A DNA stretch of 64,000 nucleotides from an uncultured Acidobacteriaceae bacterium. Lineage in GTDB: Bacteria; Acidobacteriota; Terriglobia; Terriglobales; Acidobacteriaceae. Below the pieces are notes generated by a model, which saw only the letters and a program-made list of their open reading frames with translations, ran no database searches and was not told the origin of the DNA. The DNA lies in NCBI GenBank assembly GCA_937879855.1, contig CALFMO010000005.1, positions 1 to 64,000 on the forward strand, in the 5' to 3' direction. The first letter of the stretch is position 1. Every line of letters starts with the position of its first letter. Positions 53,537-62,155 of this stretch are shown here, in pieces. A program made the translations under genes and the position numbers.

Positions 53537-54430
53537 TCAGTCAGCCGCAGCGGATGCTCCACTTTGCGTCGTCAATGGACCATAAGTTTCCGGCCTGCGG
53601 TCGCGGAAGAACTGCCAGACTTTACGAACTTCGCCGATCATATCGAGGTCGAGGTCCGCGACCACAACTTCGTCTTTATCGCGGCTGGCCTGGGCAATGA
53701 TCTTGCCGCGCGGATTGCAGAAATAACTTTTACCGTAGAATTCGCCGATGCTCCACGGCTTCTCCGTCCCTACGCGATTGATCGCTCCGACGAAATATCC
53801 ATTGGCTACGGCGTGTGCTGGCTGTTCCAGCTCCCACAAATACTCCGAGAGGCCTGCAACGGTGGCAGAAGGGTTGAAGACAATCTCGGCGCCGTTGAGT
53901 CCAAGGATGCGCGCGCCCTCCGGGAAATGCCGGTCGTAACAGATGTACACGCCGACACGAGCATACTTGGTTTCGAAGACCGGATAACCGAGATCGCCGG
54001 GAGTGAAATAAAACTTTTCCCAGAATCCGGGATGGCAGTGCGGAATGTGGTGCTTGCGGTATTTGCCAAGGTAGCGGCCATCCGCGTCGATGACCGCGGC
54101 AGTGTTGAAATAGACGCCCGGCATCTGCTCTTCATACACTGGAACTACCATCACCATGCGGTGCTTAGCCGCAATTTTTTGCATGAGTTGCGTGGTCGGT
54201 CCGTCGGGCACGCGTTCGGTCAGTTCATACCAGCGTGCATTTTGCTCCGCACAAAAATATGGCCCGTAGAAAAGTTCCTGCAGGCAGAGGATCTGCGCCT
54301 TCTTGCGCGCGGCTTGCTCGATCAGTTTGAGGTGCTTGTCGATCATCGCCTTCCTTATCTGCTCAAGAGAGCGTTCGGTCGAAAGCGCGTTGCTGGCTTG
54401 AATCAGGGCGCAGCGGACATTGCGGGGCAT
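53537..54430 (-). CDS. beta-ureidopropionase (nitrilase superfamily)
   Basis: A 297-residue C-N hydrolase that would release beta-alanine, CO2 and ammonia from N-carbamoyl-beta-alanine. The catalytic triad is clear: Glu in LCLQELFYGPYF near 51, Lys in GKYRKHHIPH near 124, and Cys in VGVYICYDRHFPEGAR near 158. The eukaryote-type sequence YWVGAINRVG-like (YFVGAINRVG) follows near 205. Carbamoyl-putrescine or D-carbamoylase activity is an alternative. It forms a minus-strand unit with the NCS1 gene. Confidence 0.9.
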   Translation of the reverse strand: MPRNVRCALIQASNALSTERSLEQIRKAMIDKHLKLIEQAARKKAQILCLQELFYGPYFCAEQNARWYELTERVPDGPTTQLMQKIAAKHRMVMVVPVYEEQMPGVYFNTAAVIDADGRYLGKYRKHHIPHCHPGFWEKFYFTPGDLGYPVFETKYARVGVYICYDRHFPEGARILGLNGAEIVFNPSATVAGLSEYLWELEQPAHAVANGYFVGAINRVGTEKPWSIGEFYGKSYFCNPRGKIIAQASRDKDEVVVADLDLDMIGEVRKVWQFFRDRRPETYGPLTTQSGASAAAD

Positions 54431-54521
54431 GGGATCCTCCCAGAACCTAACTGTCGAGGAACGAAACTATAGCAGAAACGGCGGCCTCGTCCGAACAACC
54501 GATTGACGTGTAGACTCGCCG

Positions 54522-54549
54522 TTGACACAGTATTCGTGGGCTGAATAAA
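54522..54549 (+). promoter_or_regulatory. candidate sigma-70 promoter of the ribokinase gene
   Basis: TTGACA at 54522-54527 is a perfect -35 hexamer. After a 16-base spacer comes AATAAA (54544-54549), matching four of six -10 positions. The ribokinase ATG is 40 bases downstream with an AGAGG ribosome site. Confidence 0.5.
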
Positions 54550-54588
54550 CTCGGCGTTCCGTGAACCGGCGGAGAAGAGGCAGCGACC

Positions 54589-55518
54589 ATGGCAAAGCGC
54601 CCGAGGATTGCGGTGGTTGGCAGCGCCAACATCGACCTGACAACCTTCACGAATCAATTTCCCAAGCCGGGTGAAACCATTTTCGGGCAAAGATTCGATC
54701 TAGGTTTCGGAGGCAAAGGCGCGAATCAGGCGGTTGCAGCCCGTCTGTGCGGCGCGGACGTTTCAATGGTCGCGCGCGTGGGCAGCGATCTCTTCGGCCC
54801 GGCAACCATCGAGAACTTCCGCAAACTGGGAATCGACACTACGCATGTGAAACAGGTCGAAGGACTCTCCAGCGGCGTTGCTCCTATCTTCGTGGAAGCG
54901 AACGGACAGAACCGCATTCTTGTGGTCAAGGGTGCGAACGATACGCTTAGACCGGCGGACGTTGACGCCGCCGCAGCAACGTTGAAAGCCGCGGACTGTA
55001 TCGTGCTGCAATTCGAAATTCCCGTGCAGACCGTGTATTACACGATCGATTTTGCACGCAAGCATGGAATTCTTTGCATCCTGAACCCCGCGCCCGCCCA
55101 ACCGGTCGACCTGCACGCGCTCAAAGATCTCGACTATTTCGTTCCCAACGAAAGTGAAGCGGAAGCTATTACGGAATCCCCGGTGCAAAATGTCGAAGAC
55201 GCGAAGAACTGTGCCCAGAAGTTGGTAGCCGGGGGCATTCGACGCGTGATCATCACATTGGGAGCAAACGGATCTCTTCTCGCTACCCGCGACGGCAGCG
55301 CACATGTGCCTTCATTTGCCGTCAAGAGCGTTGACAGCAGCGGAGCGGGCGACGCTTTCATTGGAAGTTTTGCAGTTTTTCTTGCCGAAGGAGTGCCGGA
55401 AAAAGAAGCGGTTCGCCGCGCAAATCTTTACGCAGGCTTGTCCACGACCGGCGTCGGAACGCAGAAATCGTTTTATGACCGCGCGCGCTTTGATGTCGAA
55501 TGGGCCACGAAGTCGTAA
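54589..55518 (+). CDS. rbsK: ribokinase
   Basis: A 309-residue PfkB-family kinase that phosphorylates ribose to ribose 5-phosphate. The first signature is VGSANIDLTTF followed by LGFGGKGANQAVAARLCGA near 42. The second is VDSSGAGDAFIGSFAVFL near 243 with the catalytic Asp in GAGD. Length and motifs are normal. In this window it would use ribose freed by the nucleoside hydrolase. A fructokinase-like or deoxyribokinase activity is less likely but possible. Confidence 0.93.
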   Translation: MAKRPRIAVVGSANIDLTTFTNQFPKPGETIFGQRFDLGFGGKGANQAVAARLCGADVSMVARVGSDLFGPATIENFRKLGIDTTHVKQVEGLSSGVAPIFVEANGQNRILVVKGANDTLRPADVDAAAATLKAADCIVLQFEIPVQTVYYTIDFARKHGILCILNPAPAQPVDLHALKDLDYFVPNESEAEAITESPVQNVEDAKNCAQKLVAGGIRRVIITLGANGSLLATRDGSAHVPSFAVKSVDSSGAGDAFIGSFAVFLAEGVPEKEAVRRANLYAGLSTTGVGTQKSFYDRARFDVEWATKS

Positions 55519-55726
55519 ATCCACGCTCTAAGGAGTCAATGACTTTTTCCGCATCCGCAAATCTGAAACATAACGCGTGATTCATCTTTGTGTCTTCCGA
55601 AAATTCTTGACTTACCGCTAAGTGGCAATTTATAAGCGCTGTCTGCACTTCCGAAGCCTCCCAACTCAACGGGGAAGGGGGGGATGGCTTTCTCTTTTCG
55701 CGGTCCGCCACCGAAAGGGGTTCAAA

Positions 55727-58700
55727 ATGTCGAGTCAGAAGATGCGTCTCGCTCTGTGTCTTTGTGTGCTGCTATGTCTGTTCAGCCCTCTGCTCCACGG
55801 TCAAGCGACCGGAAGTTTCTCGGGCATTGTTACCGACAACGCGGCCGCGGTAGTTGCCGGCGCAAATGTCAAGATCACGTCGCAGGGTACGGGACTCACG
55901 CGCGAAGCGAAGACCGACGACTCCGGCCACTACCTAGTTCCACTTCTTCCCGTTGCGTTCTACACGATTCGCGTTGATGCGGCAGGCTTCGGTCCAGCCG
56001 AGCAGAAAGATGTGCGCCTGCAAATCGATGAGCACCGCGAACTGAACTTCACGCTTCGCCCGGCATCGGTGAGTACGACCGTTGAGGTGAACGCGACCGA
56101 AGTTGCGGTCGAGACTGCGAGCCCAAGTCTCGGGCAAGTCATCACGGCCGAAGAAGTCGCCGAACTTCCTTTGAATGGCAGGAATTTTGTGCAACTGGCG
56201 ACACTGACGCCAGGTACCACGCAATCAACAAATCCGAACAGTTTCTTTACGAGCGCCGCCAGCAGTGAAGCCGCCACTCGAGGAGCATTCTCGCTTTCAG
56301 TCGGAGGGTCTCGTGAGCAGAGCACGGACTGGCTGCTCGACGGAAACGACAACAATCAATTGGATGAAGGCGGAATCGCAATTTTCTCCGACATCGACGC
56401 CATCCAGGAATTCAAGGTATTGACCTACAACTATTCCGCGGAATACGGCGAGCGCGCGGGACCAACGGTTTTAGTGACGACCAAGTCCGGAACGAACCAA
56501 TTTCACGGATCGTTGTTTGAATTTTTCCGCAATACAAAACTGGACGCGCGCAGCCACTTCGCAACATCAGTTGAGAAATTCAATCTGAATCAATTTGGCG
56601 GTTCTTTTGGCGGTCCGATCAAGAAAGATAAAACGTTCTTCTTCGCCGATTACCAGGCGAAGATGCAGCGCCGCGGCATCCCGTTCACTGGCTTCGTCCC
56701 AACTACGGGGATGACGACTCCCGACGCGAATGGCAACTATGACTATAGCGGCGCCCCGACCGGCAAGCAGCTAACAAACCCATTCTCGGGATCGCCCTTC
56801 CAGTGTCAGCCTGGTACTTCAACGCCCGAGCCGGTCGATTCGAGTGGCAAGCAAACAACCGGAGTCGATTGCAACATCATTCCCAAGGCTGTAGTGAATC
56901 CAGTCGGGGCGAAGGTTCTTCAACTGTATCCCACTCCCAATGCGCTGAGCGCCGTCGGTTACAACTACATCAACGAGCCTGTGCGAAAACTGAATGAAGG
57001 CACGTGGGATGTTCGTCTGGACCACAACATTTCGAATAAAGACTCGATCTTTGCCCGGTTCAGCTACGATCAGGCGACCAACTTCGTCCCAGGCGGTTCG
57101 CCCACGTGGACCGAGCAAAACGCTTTCGGCAGCAATCAGTTCATCGACAATCACGGGCGGAACGCGGCTTTATCGGAAACGCACGTGTTCTCCGCGAACA
57201 CGATCAATCAAGTCACCGTCGGCTATAACCGCATCTTCAATCACATTCTTTCTTTCGGGACCGGCAGTTGTGAAGGCGCCCTGATCGGAATTCCTGGTGC
57301 GGACCTGGGTGCGAAGTGCGATCCGGTTACTGGCTATCCCGCGAGTCTGAACCAGTCGAACAAAGATTGCATCAGTTGCGGGATGACTTCCTTCCTGATG
57401 GCGAATTATTTTGCCATTGGCGACCGCGGGTTCGCGCCCTATCAGGGTGGTACCAACGTTTATTCCGTTTCTGACACGCTCGACCTCATTCGCGGGAAGC
57501 ACAACATCCGTTTTGGCGCAACCTTCCGCGCAAGCCAGATGAACGTGAGAAATAACGCGTTTCAGGACGGGTTTGTTGTCGAGAATGCGGCTCTGACCGG
57601 GGATGACGCTGCTGACTTGCTGCTGGGCAGTACAGGTATTTTCGCCGCTCACGATCAGACGTTCCTGGGTGGAACGACGGGACGCCGCTGGAAGTTGTTC
57701 CGTCCTTTCGTGCAGGACGACTGGCGAGTTACCGATAACCTGACAGTTAACCTAGGTGTGGCGTGGGCCTTAGCAACTCCCACCACCGAGGTGCAAAACC
57801 GGCAAGCGGAGTTCGATATCCAGACGCTGAAGTGGTACGTACCGAAGGGCAGCCCGACCCTGGCGAATTGCACCGTCTGCGTGCCAACTGATGGCCGCGC
57901 AGGCATTCAGTTCGATAAAAAGGCGATTGAGCCGCGCATCGGATTATCGTGGAAGGCCATGGGCAGCGACAAAACTGTAATCCGCGCTGGCTATGGAATT
58001 CTGCACGATTCCTCTTGGAACCAGGGCGGGCAAGGCTTGTGGCAGAACCCGCCTTACTATGCGGAAGTGGATCCCTGCCCCAGCGACTTCTGTCTTGGAT
58101 TCAACAGCGCGTTCGGTTCGCTCTCCGGTGGTTTCCTGGTCGATCCAACCACTCCCTCAAGCACTCCGGTCCCGGGGGGAGCGGTGTTGTCTTCACCGGT
58201 GAATCCCGCCAACTACACCGGAGCGATTCAGTCGATGAATCGCAATTTCCGGCAGGGTATGGTTCAGCAGTTCAACCTGAACGTCGAGCACCAGTTGCCA
58301 GGGGACGTTGTGTTGACCGCCGGCTATGCGGGGACACGAAGCACACACATCCTGGTCGGGCAGTCGAACGAGAATCTCAATCAGCCCAGTGCGTGCCCCG
58401 GCGAGGCGAATGCGAAGGCGGGTTACACCTTGGGATGCGGGTTGGGGGACTTTCCCTACGCCGCTCCGTTCCAACAGGTCGCAGCTAACAACAGCGTGGG
58501 AAGGGCGCGTTATGACTCCCTGCTTATAAAAGCGGAAACCAAGAGTTCCCGTCACGGTATCTATGCCCTGCTGGGCTACACCTGGTCCCGAACATTCGAC
58601 TCAGGCATGCCCGATGGCTTAGGTACGAATCCGGGGGCCATCTATTATCCGTTGCCGGGAAGCGCGAAGCTCGATTGGGGTTTGTCGCAGCTGAACCTTA

Positions 58701-59311
58701 ACGATAGCTTCACAGCCAGCATCTTGTATGACTTACCGTTTGGCAAAGGGAAGCAGTTCGGCAGCGATTGGAGTGGCGCCACCAATGCTGTGCTGGGGAA
58801 CTGGCAAGTAGATCTTATCGAAAGAGCAACGTCCGGATTTCCCCTGTTCGTCGTGGACAGCGGCGACGGATCGGGAGTCTTCTTCTCCTACAATGGAGGC
58901 ACCTTCCAGCGTCCGAACCAGGTCGGGGACCCAAACAAGGCGGGCCCGGAGGCCGGCGGCACGAACTGCCCGACTCGAATTCACACGATTCAAAACTGGT
59001 TCAATCCATGCGCTTTCGCACAAGCTCCGACAGGCGAGCTTGGCACCGCATCCCGGGCTCCGGTGTATGGTCCGCGGTTTGTGAATACCGATTTCTCGCT
59101 CATCAAGGATTTCCCTTTGTCGTTCCGCGAAGGTATGAACCTGCAATTTCGGGCCGAATTCTTCAACCTATTCAACCATCCTCAGTTCTATTTAGGCGGG
59201 GCAGGAGGCTCCGGCGAACAGGACATCAATGCGCCAGCTACGTTTGGTGTTATCAACAATACCGTCAACAATGCGCGCTTGATTCAGTTTGCTCTCAAGC
59301 TCCGGTTCTAG
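55727..59311 (+). CDS. Oar-like TonB-dependent receptor with N-terminal carboxypeptidase-regulatory domain
   Basis: A 1194-residue outer-membrane protein. A signal peptide (residues 1-27, ending at LLHGQ) is followed by a carboxypeptidase-regulatory-like beta sandwich (about 28-115: SGIVTDNAAAVVAGANVKI, YLVPLLPVAFYTIRVDAAGF). Then a plug domain (about 125-230: VAELPLNGRNFVQLATLTPG) leads to a large beta barrel ending in an aromatic C-terminal residue (LKLRF). This is the architecture of the many acidobacterial Oar/CarboxypepD_reg receptors. Placed after ribokinase at the end of the nucleoside island, it might import nucleosides or nucleic-acid fragments, but these receptors are numerous and the cargo is not readable. 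The ATG follows an AAAGGGG ribosome site. Confidence 0.9.
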   Translation: MSSQKMRLALCLCVLLCLFSPLLHGQATGSFSGIVTDNAAAVVAGANVKITSQGTGLTREAKTDDSGHYLVPLLPVAFYTIRVDAAGFGPAEQKDVRLQIDEHRELNFTLRPASVSTTVEVNATEVAVETASPSLGQVITAEEVAELPLNGRNFVQLATLTPGTTQSTNPNSFFTSAASSEAATRGAFSLSVGGSREQSTDWLLDGNDNNQLDEGGIAIFSDIDAIQEFKVLTYNYSAEYGERAGPTVLVTTKSGTNQFHGSLFEFFRNTKLDARSHFATSVEKFNLNQFGGSFGGPIKKDKTFFFADYQAKMQRRGIPFTGFVPTTGMTTPDANGNYDYSGAPTGKQLTNPFSGSPFQCQPGTSTPEPVDSSGKQTTGVDCNIIPKAVVNPVGAKVLQLYPTPNALSAVGYNYINEPVRKLNEGTWDVRLDHNISNKDSIFARFSYDQATNFVPGGSPTWTEQNAFGSNQFIDNHGRNAALSETHVFSANTINQVTVGYNRIFNHILSFGTGSCEGALIGIPGADLGAKCDPVTGYPASLNQSNKDCISCGMTSFLMANYFAIGDRGFAPYQGGTNVYSVSDTLDLIRGKHNIRFGATFRASQMNVRNNAFQDGFVVENAALTGDDAADLLLGSTGIFAAHDQTFLGGTTGRRWKLFRPFVQDDWRVTDNLTVNLGVAWALATPTTEVQNRQAEFDIQTLKWYVPKGSPTLANCTVCVPTDGRAGIQFDKKAIEPRIGLSWKAMGSDKTVIRAGYGILHDSSWNQGGQGLWQNPPYYAEVDPCPSDFCLGFNSAFGSLSGGFLVDPTTPSSTPVPGGAVLSSPVNPANYTGAIQSMNRNFRQGMVQQFNLNVEHQLPGDVVLTAGYAGTRSTHILVGQSNENLNQPSACPGEANAKAGYTLGCGLGDFPYAAPFQQVAANNSVGRARYDSLLIKAETKSSRHGIYALLGYTWSRTFDSGMPDGLGTNPGAIYYPLPGSAKLDWGLSQLNLNDSFTASILYDLPFGKGKQFGSDWSGATNAVLGNWQVDLIERATSGFPLFVVDSGDGSGVFFSYNGGTFQRPNQVGDPNKAGPEAGGTNCPTRIHTIQNWFNPCAFAQAPTGELGTASRAPVYGPRFVNTDFSLIKDFPLSFREGMNLQFRAEFFNLFNHPQFYLGGAGGSGEQDINAPATFGVINNTVNNARLIQFALKLRF

Positions 59312-59464
59312 AACGAATGCGCATAAAGTTCGTTCGGGCAGACTGGAGGCCAGCCAGTCTGCCTCGCTTTTTGTCATGTGGACACCGGCTTGCTGCTTGC
59401 AGCCTCGCGCTGGCACCGAAGGTGCGAACGGCATACAATACTAGCCTTACGAGCTTTTCCCAAT

Positions 59465-59941
59465 ATGTCTCCCATTCCAGACGATCTTTCCACAGTAAAA
59501 GATGACATGGTTGCCTTCATCGAGGGCCACGGCATGCGCCGCTTCCACGGCTATGTGGACTACGAGGAAGTCCAATGCGTGATGTGGGAGATGGGCGGCA
59601 ATCCTGACGGCTGGAAGGATTTCGTAGAACTGGCCAAGGCTTCGGCCGCTCCCTTCCTCACCATGCACTCCTGGACGCTCGAACGCACCGAACTGGACGA
59701 GATGGTGCAGCGCTTGACCAATTCAGAGTTCACGGACGGCGACGACGTGGAAGACGCCCGCTGGCTCCGCGCCCATGTTGGCCGCGTGGGATTTCTTCAA
59801 TTGGGCTGGGCTTATCAGGGATCGATGTTCCTCTGCGAGGTCAGCACGGAATGGTACGAGCGCTACCAGCATCTGCTCGAAGTCTCTGACGAATTCGGCG
59901 GCCTCACCATGGACGAGCCTGACCAGGACGAAGAAAACTAA
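59465..59941 (+). CDS. conserved hypothetical acidic protein
   Basis: A 158-residue soluble, acidic protein with no signal peptide or membrane segment. Notable segments are GHGMRRFHGYVDYEEVQCVMWEM-type text near 18 (shortened: MRRFHGYVDYEEVQCVMW) and WLRAHVGRVGFLQLGWAYQG near 104. The C-terminus is a very acidic tail (DEPDQDEEN). No family is identified with confidence. The well-balanced composition and codon pattern support a real gene. Confidence 0.65.
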   Translation: MSPIPDDLSTVKDDMVAFIEGHGMRRFHGYVDYEEVQCVMWEMGGNPDGWKDFVELAKASAAPFLTMHSWTLERTELDEMVQRLTNSEFTDGDDVEDARWLRAHVGRVGFLQLGWAYQGSMFLCEVSTEWYERYQHLLEVSDEFGGLTMDEPDQDEEN

Positions 59942-59970
59942 GCTACCTTGTTTGGCTGGTATTGGCTACG

Positions 59971-60018
59971 TGTGGGGACGGCCGCCCTCGGCCGTCCGCC
60001 CGAGCGAAGCTCGGCTCG
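59971..60018 (+). repeat. paired-hairpin dispersed repeat, copy 2
   Basis: A 48-base element after the conserved hypothetical gene. It has GGACGGCCG/CGGCCGTCC with a 4-base loop, then CCGAGC/GCTCGG with a 3-base loop. It is the counterpart of the element at 13116-13163. The first stem differs between copies by a G-C to A-T exchange that keeps pairing. It may serve as the terminator of the gene before it. Confidence 0.75.
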
Positions 60019-60074
60019 CTGTCGAATCTCTCCACGCTACAGCATCCTGCGGAGTAAACTTCTTCATCATTCCT

Positions 60075-62012
60075 ATGCGGTGGATTCAGAAGGCAACTGA
60101 TCAAGACCTGGTCGCGCCCCTAGTCGCGGGAATGCGGGCCGATCCTGCTTTTCGTGGCGCGGCCAGAGCCGCACACATTCTTGCGCCCCTGCTTGTGCGC
60201 CGCGGCATTACCGATCTTGACTCAGCCAACACCTTTCTTTTCCCTTCACTTTCTCACCTCCACGCTCCAGAATGCATGGCTGGCCTGCGCGCCGCTGTCG
60301 ATCGCATCGATGCCGCCATCGAACGGAAAGAGCCGATCCTCATCTACGGCGACTACGACGTCGACGGCACCATGGCGATCATCATCCTGAAGACCGCGAT
60401 CGAGCTCTGCGGCGGCTCTACTGAGTTCCACGTGCCGCACCGCATCCGCGAAGGCTACGACATGCGCGACGATGTGATCGAGCGCGCAGCCGCGGCAGGC
60501 ATTCGCCTTATCGTCAGCGTCGACATGGGCATCCGCGCTTTCGACCCTGCGGAAACCGCGAACCGCCTTGGTGTCGACCTGATCGTGACCGACCACCACC
60601 TTCCGGGCCCCGACGGCGTGCCCAACGCGTTGGCCGTCGTCAATCCCAATCAAAAAGGTTGCGAGTATCCCTACAAGCATCTTTGCGGCGCGGGCGTCGC
60701 TTTCAAGTTGGCGCAGGGATTGATGCAGCGGCGCCTCGATGCCACTATCCAGAACAAGCTCCTGATGTCGTTTATGAAGGTCGTGGCGATCGCAACCATC
60801 GCCGACGCTGTCCCGCTTACCGGCGAGAATCGCGTCTTCGCGTCCTTGGGCCTGGACGCACTGCGCAAAGCGGTGAACCCCGGGCTCAAGGCGCTGCTGG
60901 AAGTTGCCCAGATTTCCTCCCAGCGTCCCCCAACGTCTGGGGAAGTTGGCTTCCGCATCGCTCCCCGCATCAACGCTGCCGGGCGCATGGACGTAGCTCG
61001 GGATGTGATCGAACTTTTCAGCGTAAAGGACGCGGCGCGCGCCCGCGAACTGGCTGCCAAACTCGATCAACTAAACTCCGATCGTCAAGAGGAAGAACGG
61101 AGAATCTTGCACTCGGTAGAAGAACGCTTCACCGGCGAGCCAGCGCTGTGCGATGCCTACTGCATCGTCGTCGATGGAGAGGGCTGGCACCGTGGCGTCA
61201 TCGGGATCACCGCGACGCGCATTGTCGAGCGCTATAACCGCCCGACAGTTGTGATTTCGCGCGACGGCGCAGAAGCGTTCGGTTCAGGTCGCTCAATTCG
61301 CGCGTTCCACTTGCTCGAGGCGATCGAGTCATGCAGCGATCTTTTTTCCCGCTACGGCGGTCACTCCCACGCTTGCGGATTCGCCATGCCCTCCGGCAAT
61401 GTCGCCGATCTGCGCGCAAAGCTAGACTCATTCGCCCGTTCGCGGCTCACGCTCGCGGATTTCGACCCCATTCTTGATCTGGATGCTGAACTGGAGCTAG
61501 CTGACGTCACGCCTCAGCTGTTTCAAGCCCTTCAACTGCTCGAACCCTACGGCATGGGTAATCCTGAGCCCGTATTCGCCGCTCGCCATGTGCAGCTAAC
61601 CGCGCCTCCGCGCATTCTGAGAGACAAACACGTCAAACTAAAAATCAGGACCGGACCTGTAGAGACGTTGCTGGCAGCGCCTCTACGCTCTGAATCGGAC
61701 CAAATCTCTGCAGCGGCCATCCTCGCAACCCCTCGCTGTCATCCCGATGCGGCCGCCATCCGTCGCAACGAGAAGGCGGCGGCGGTTGCTGAAGCCCAAC
61801 GCGGCTCATTGGGAACTGAGAAACCGGCGCCGAGGAGCGATTTTCAAAGCAGAATCACTTTCGACGCCCTCGGGTGGCACATGGCCGAGCGCCTGCAGCA
61901 GACTCCGCTCCTGGCAGGCGATACGATCGATGTCGCCTTCACCATCGGCCACAACGATCATCCCGAATACGGCGGCCTGGAGTTGTCTCTGCGAGATCTT
62001 CGGATCCCTTGA
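60075..62012 (+). CDS. recJ: single-stranded-DNA-specific exonuclease RecJ, with insertion
   Basis: A 645-residue RecJ, a 5'-3' ssDNA exonuclease for recombination and mismatch repair. Catalytic motifs are intact: LIYGDYDVDGTMAI near 89-102, VTDHHLPG near 171 (DHH), RINAAGRMD near 300 and the DHHA1 motif GGHSHACGF near 428. Typical RecJ has about 570-580 residues. The extra length is a block of about 55-60 residues (about 527-583) in the C-terminal OB region, between HVKLKI and RITFDALGWHMAE. The DNA there contains a hairpin and looks like a repeat inserted in frame. The ATG at 60075 fits the family; longer frames run into the preceding gene. Confidence 0.92.
   Translation: MRWIQKATDQDLVAPLVAGMRADPAFRGAARAAHILAPLLVRRGITDLDSANTFLFPSLSHLHAPECMAGLRAAVDRIDAAIERKEPILIYGDYDVDGTMAIIILKTAIELCGGSTEFHVPHRIREGYDMRDDVIERAAAAGIRLIVSVDMGIRAFDPAETANRLGVDLIVTDHHLPGPDGVPNALAVVNPNQKGCEYPYKHLCGAGVAFKLAQGLMQRRLDATIQNKLLMSFMKVVAIATIADAVPLTGENRVFASLGLDALRKAVNPGLKALLEVAQISSQRPPTSGEVGFRIAPRINAAGRMDVARDVIELFSVKDAARARELAAKLDQLNSDRQEEERRILHSVEERFTGEPALCDAYCIVVDGEGWHRGVIGITATRIVERYNRPTVVISRDGAEAFGSGRSIRAFHLLEAIESCSDLFSRYGGHSHACGFAMPSGNVADLRAKLDSFARSRLTLADFDPILDLDAELELADVTPQLFQALQLLEPYGMGNPEPVFAARHVQLTAPPRILRDKHVKLKIRTGPVETLLAAPLRSESDQISAAAILATPRCHPDAAAIRRNEKAAAVAEAQRGSLGTEKPAPRSDFQSRITFDALGWHMAERLQQTPLLAGDTIDVAFTIGHNDHPEYGGLELSLRDLRIP
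61659..61686. repeat. imperfect palindrome inside recJ
   Basis: GTAGAGACGTTG pairs with CAGCGCCTCTAC around a 4-base loop (one A-C mismatch and one G-T pair). It lies at the start of the in-frame insertion in recJ. It resembles the style of dispersed palindromic repeats of intergenic DNA but is here translated. Confidence 0.55.
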
Positions 62013-62050
62013 AGCGAAATGGGCGAGTAGTATTTGTTGCCACAAAGTGT

Positions 62051-62097
62051 TTTGTCATTCCGAACGGGGGTCTTTTGCCGGAGGAATCTGCCGTGGC
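62051..62097 (+). repeat. dispersed TTGTCATTCCGA-type repeat, second copy
   Basis: It starts TTGTCATTCCGAACG and ends near GGAGGAATCT. It resembles the minus-strand copy at 6631-6682. It lies between recJ and the next gene and is non-coding. Confidence 0.55.
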
Positions 62098-62155
62098 AGG
62101 CAACTTCAGTGGCCGAAACTCTTCCGATCCCCGCCGACTCGCGTAAAGTAGCTCG

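Noticed and set aside
53321..54472. A 383-codon plus-strand open frame
   Set aside because: Antisense to beta-ureidopropionase and the NCS1 gene, both of which have clear catalytic or transport motifs.
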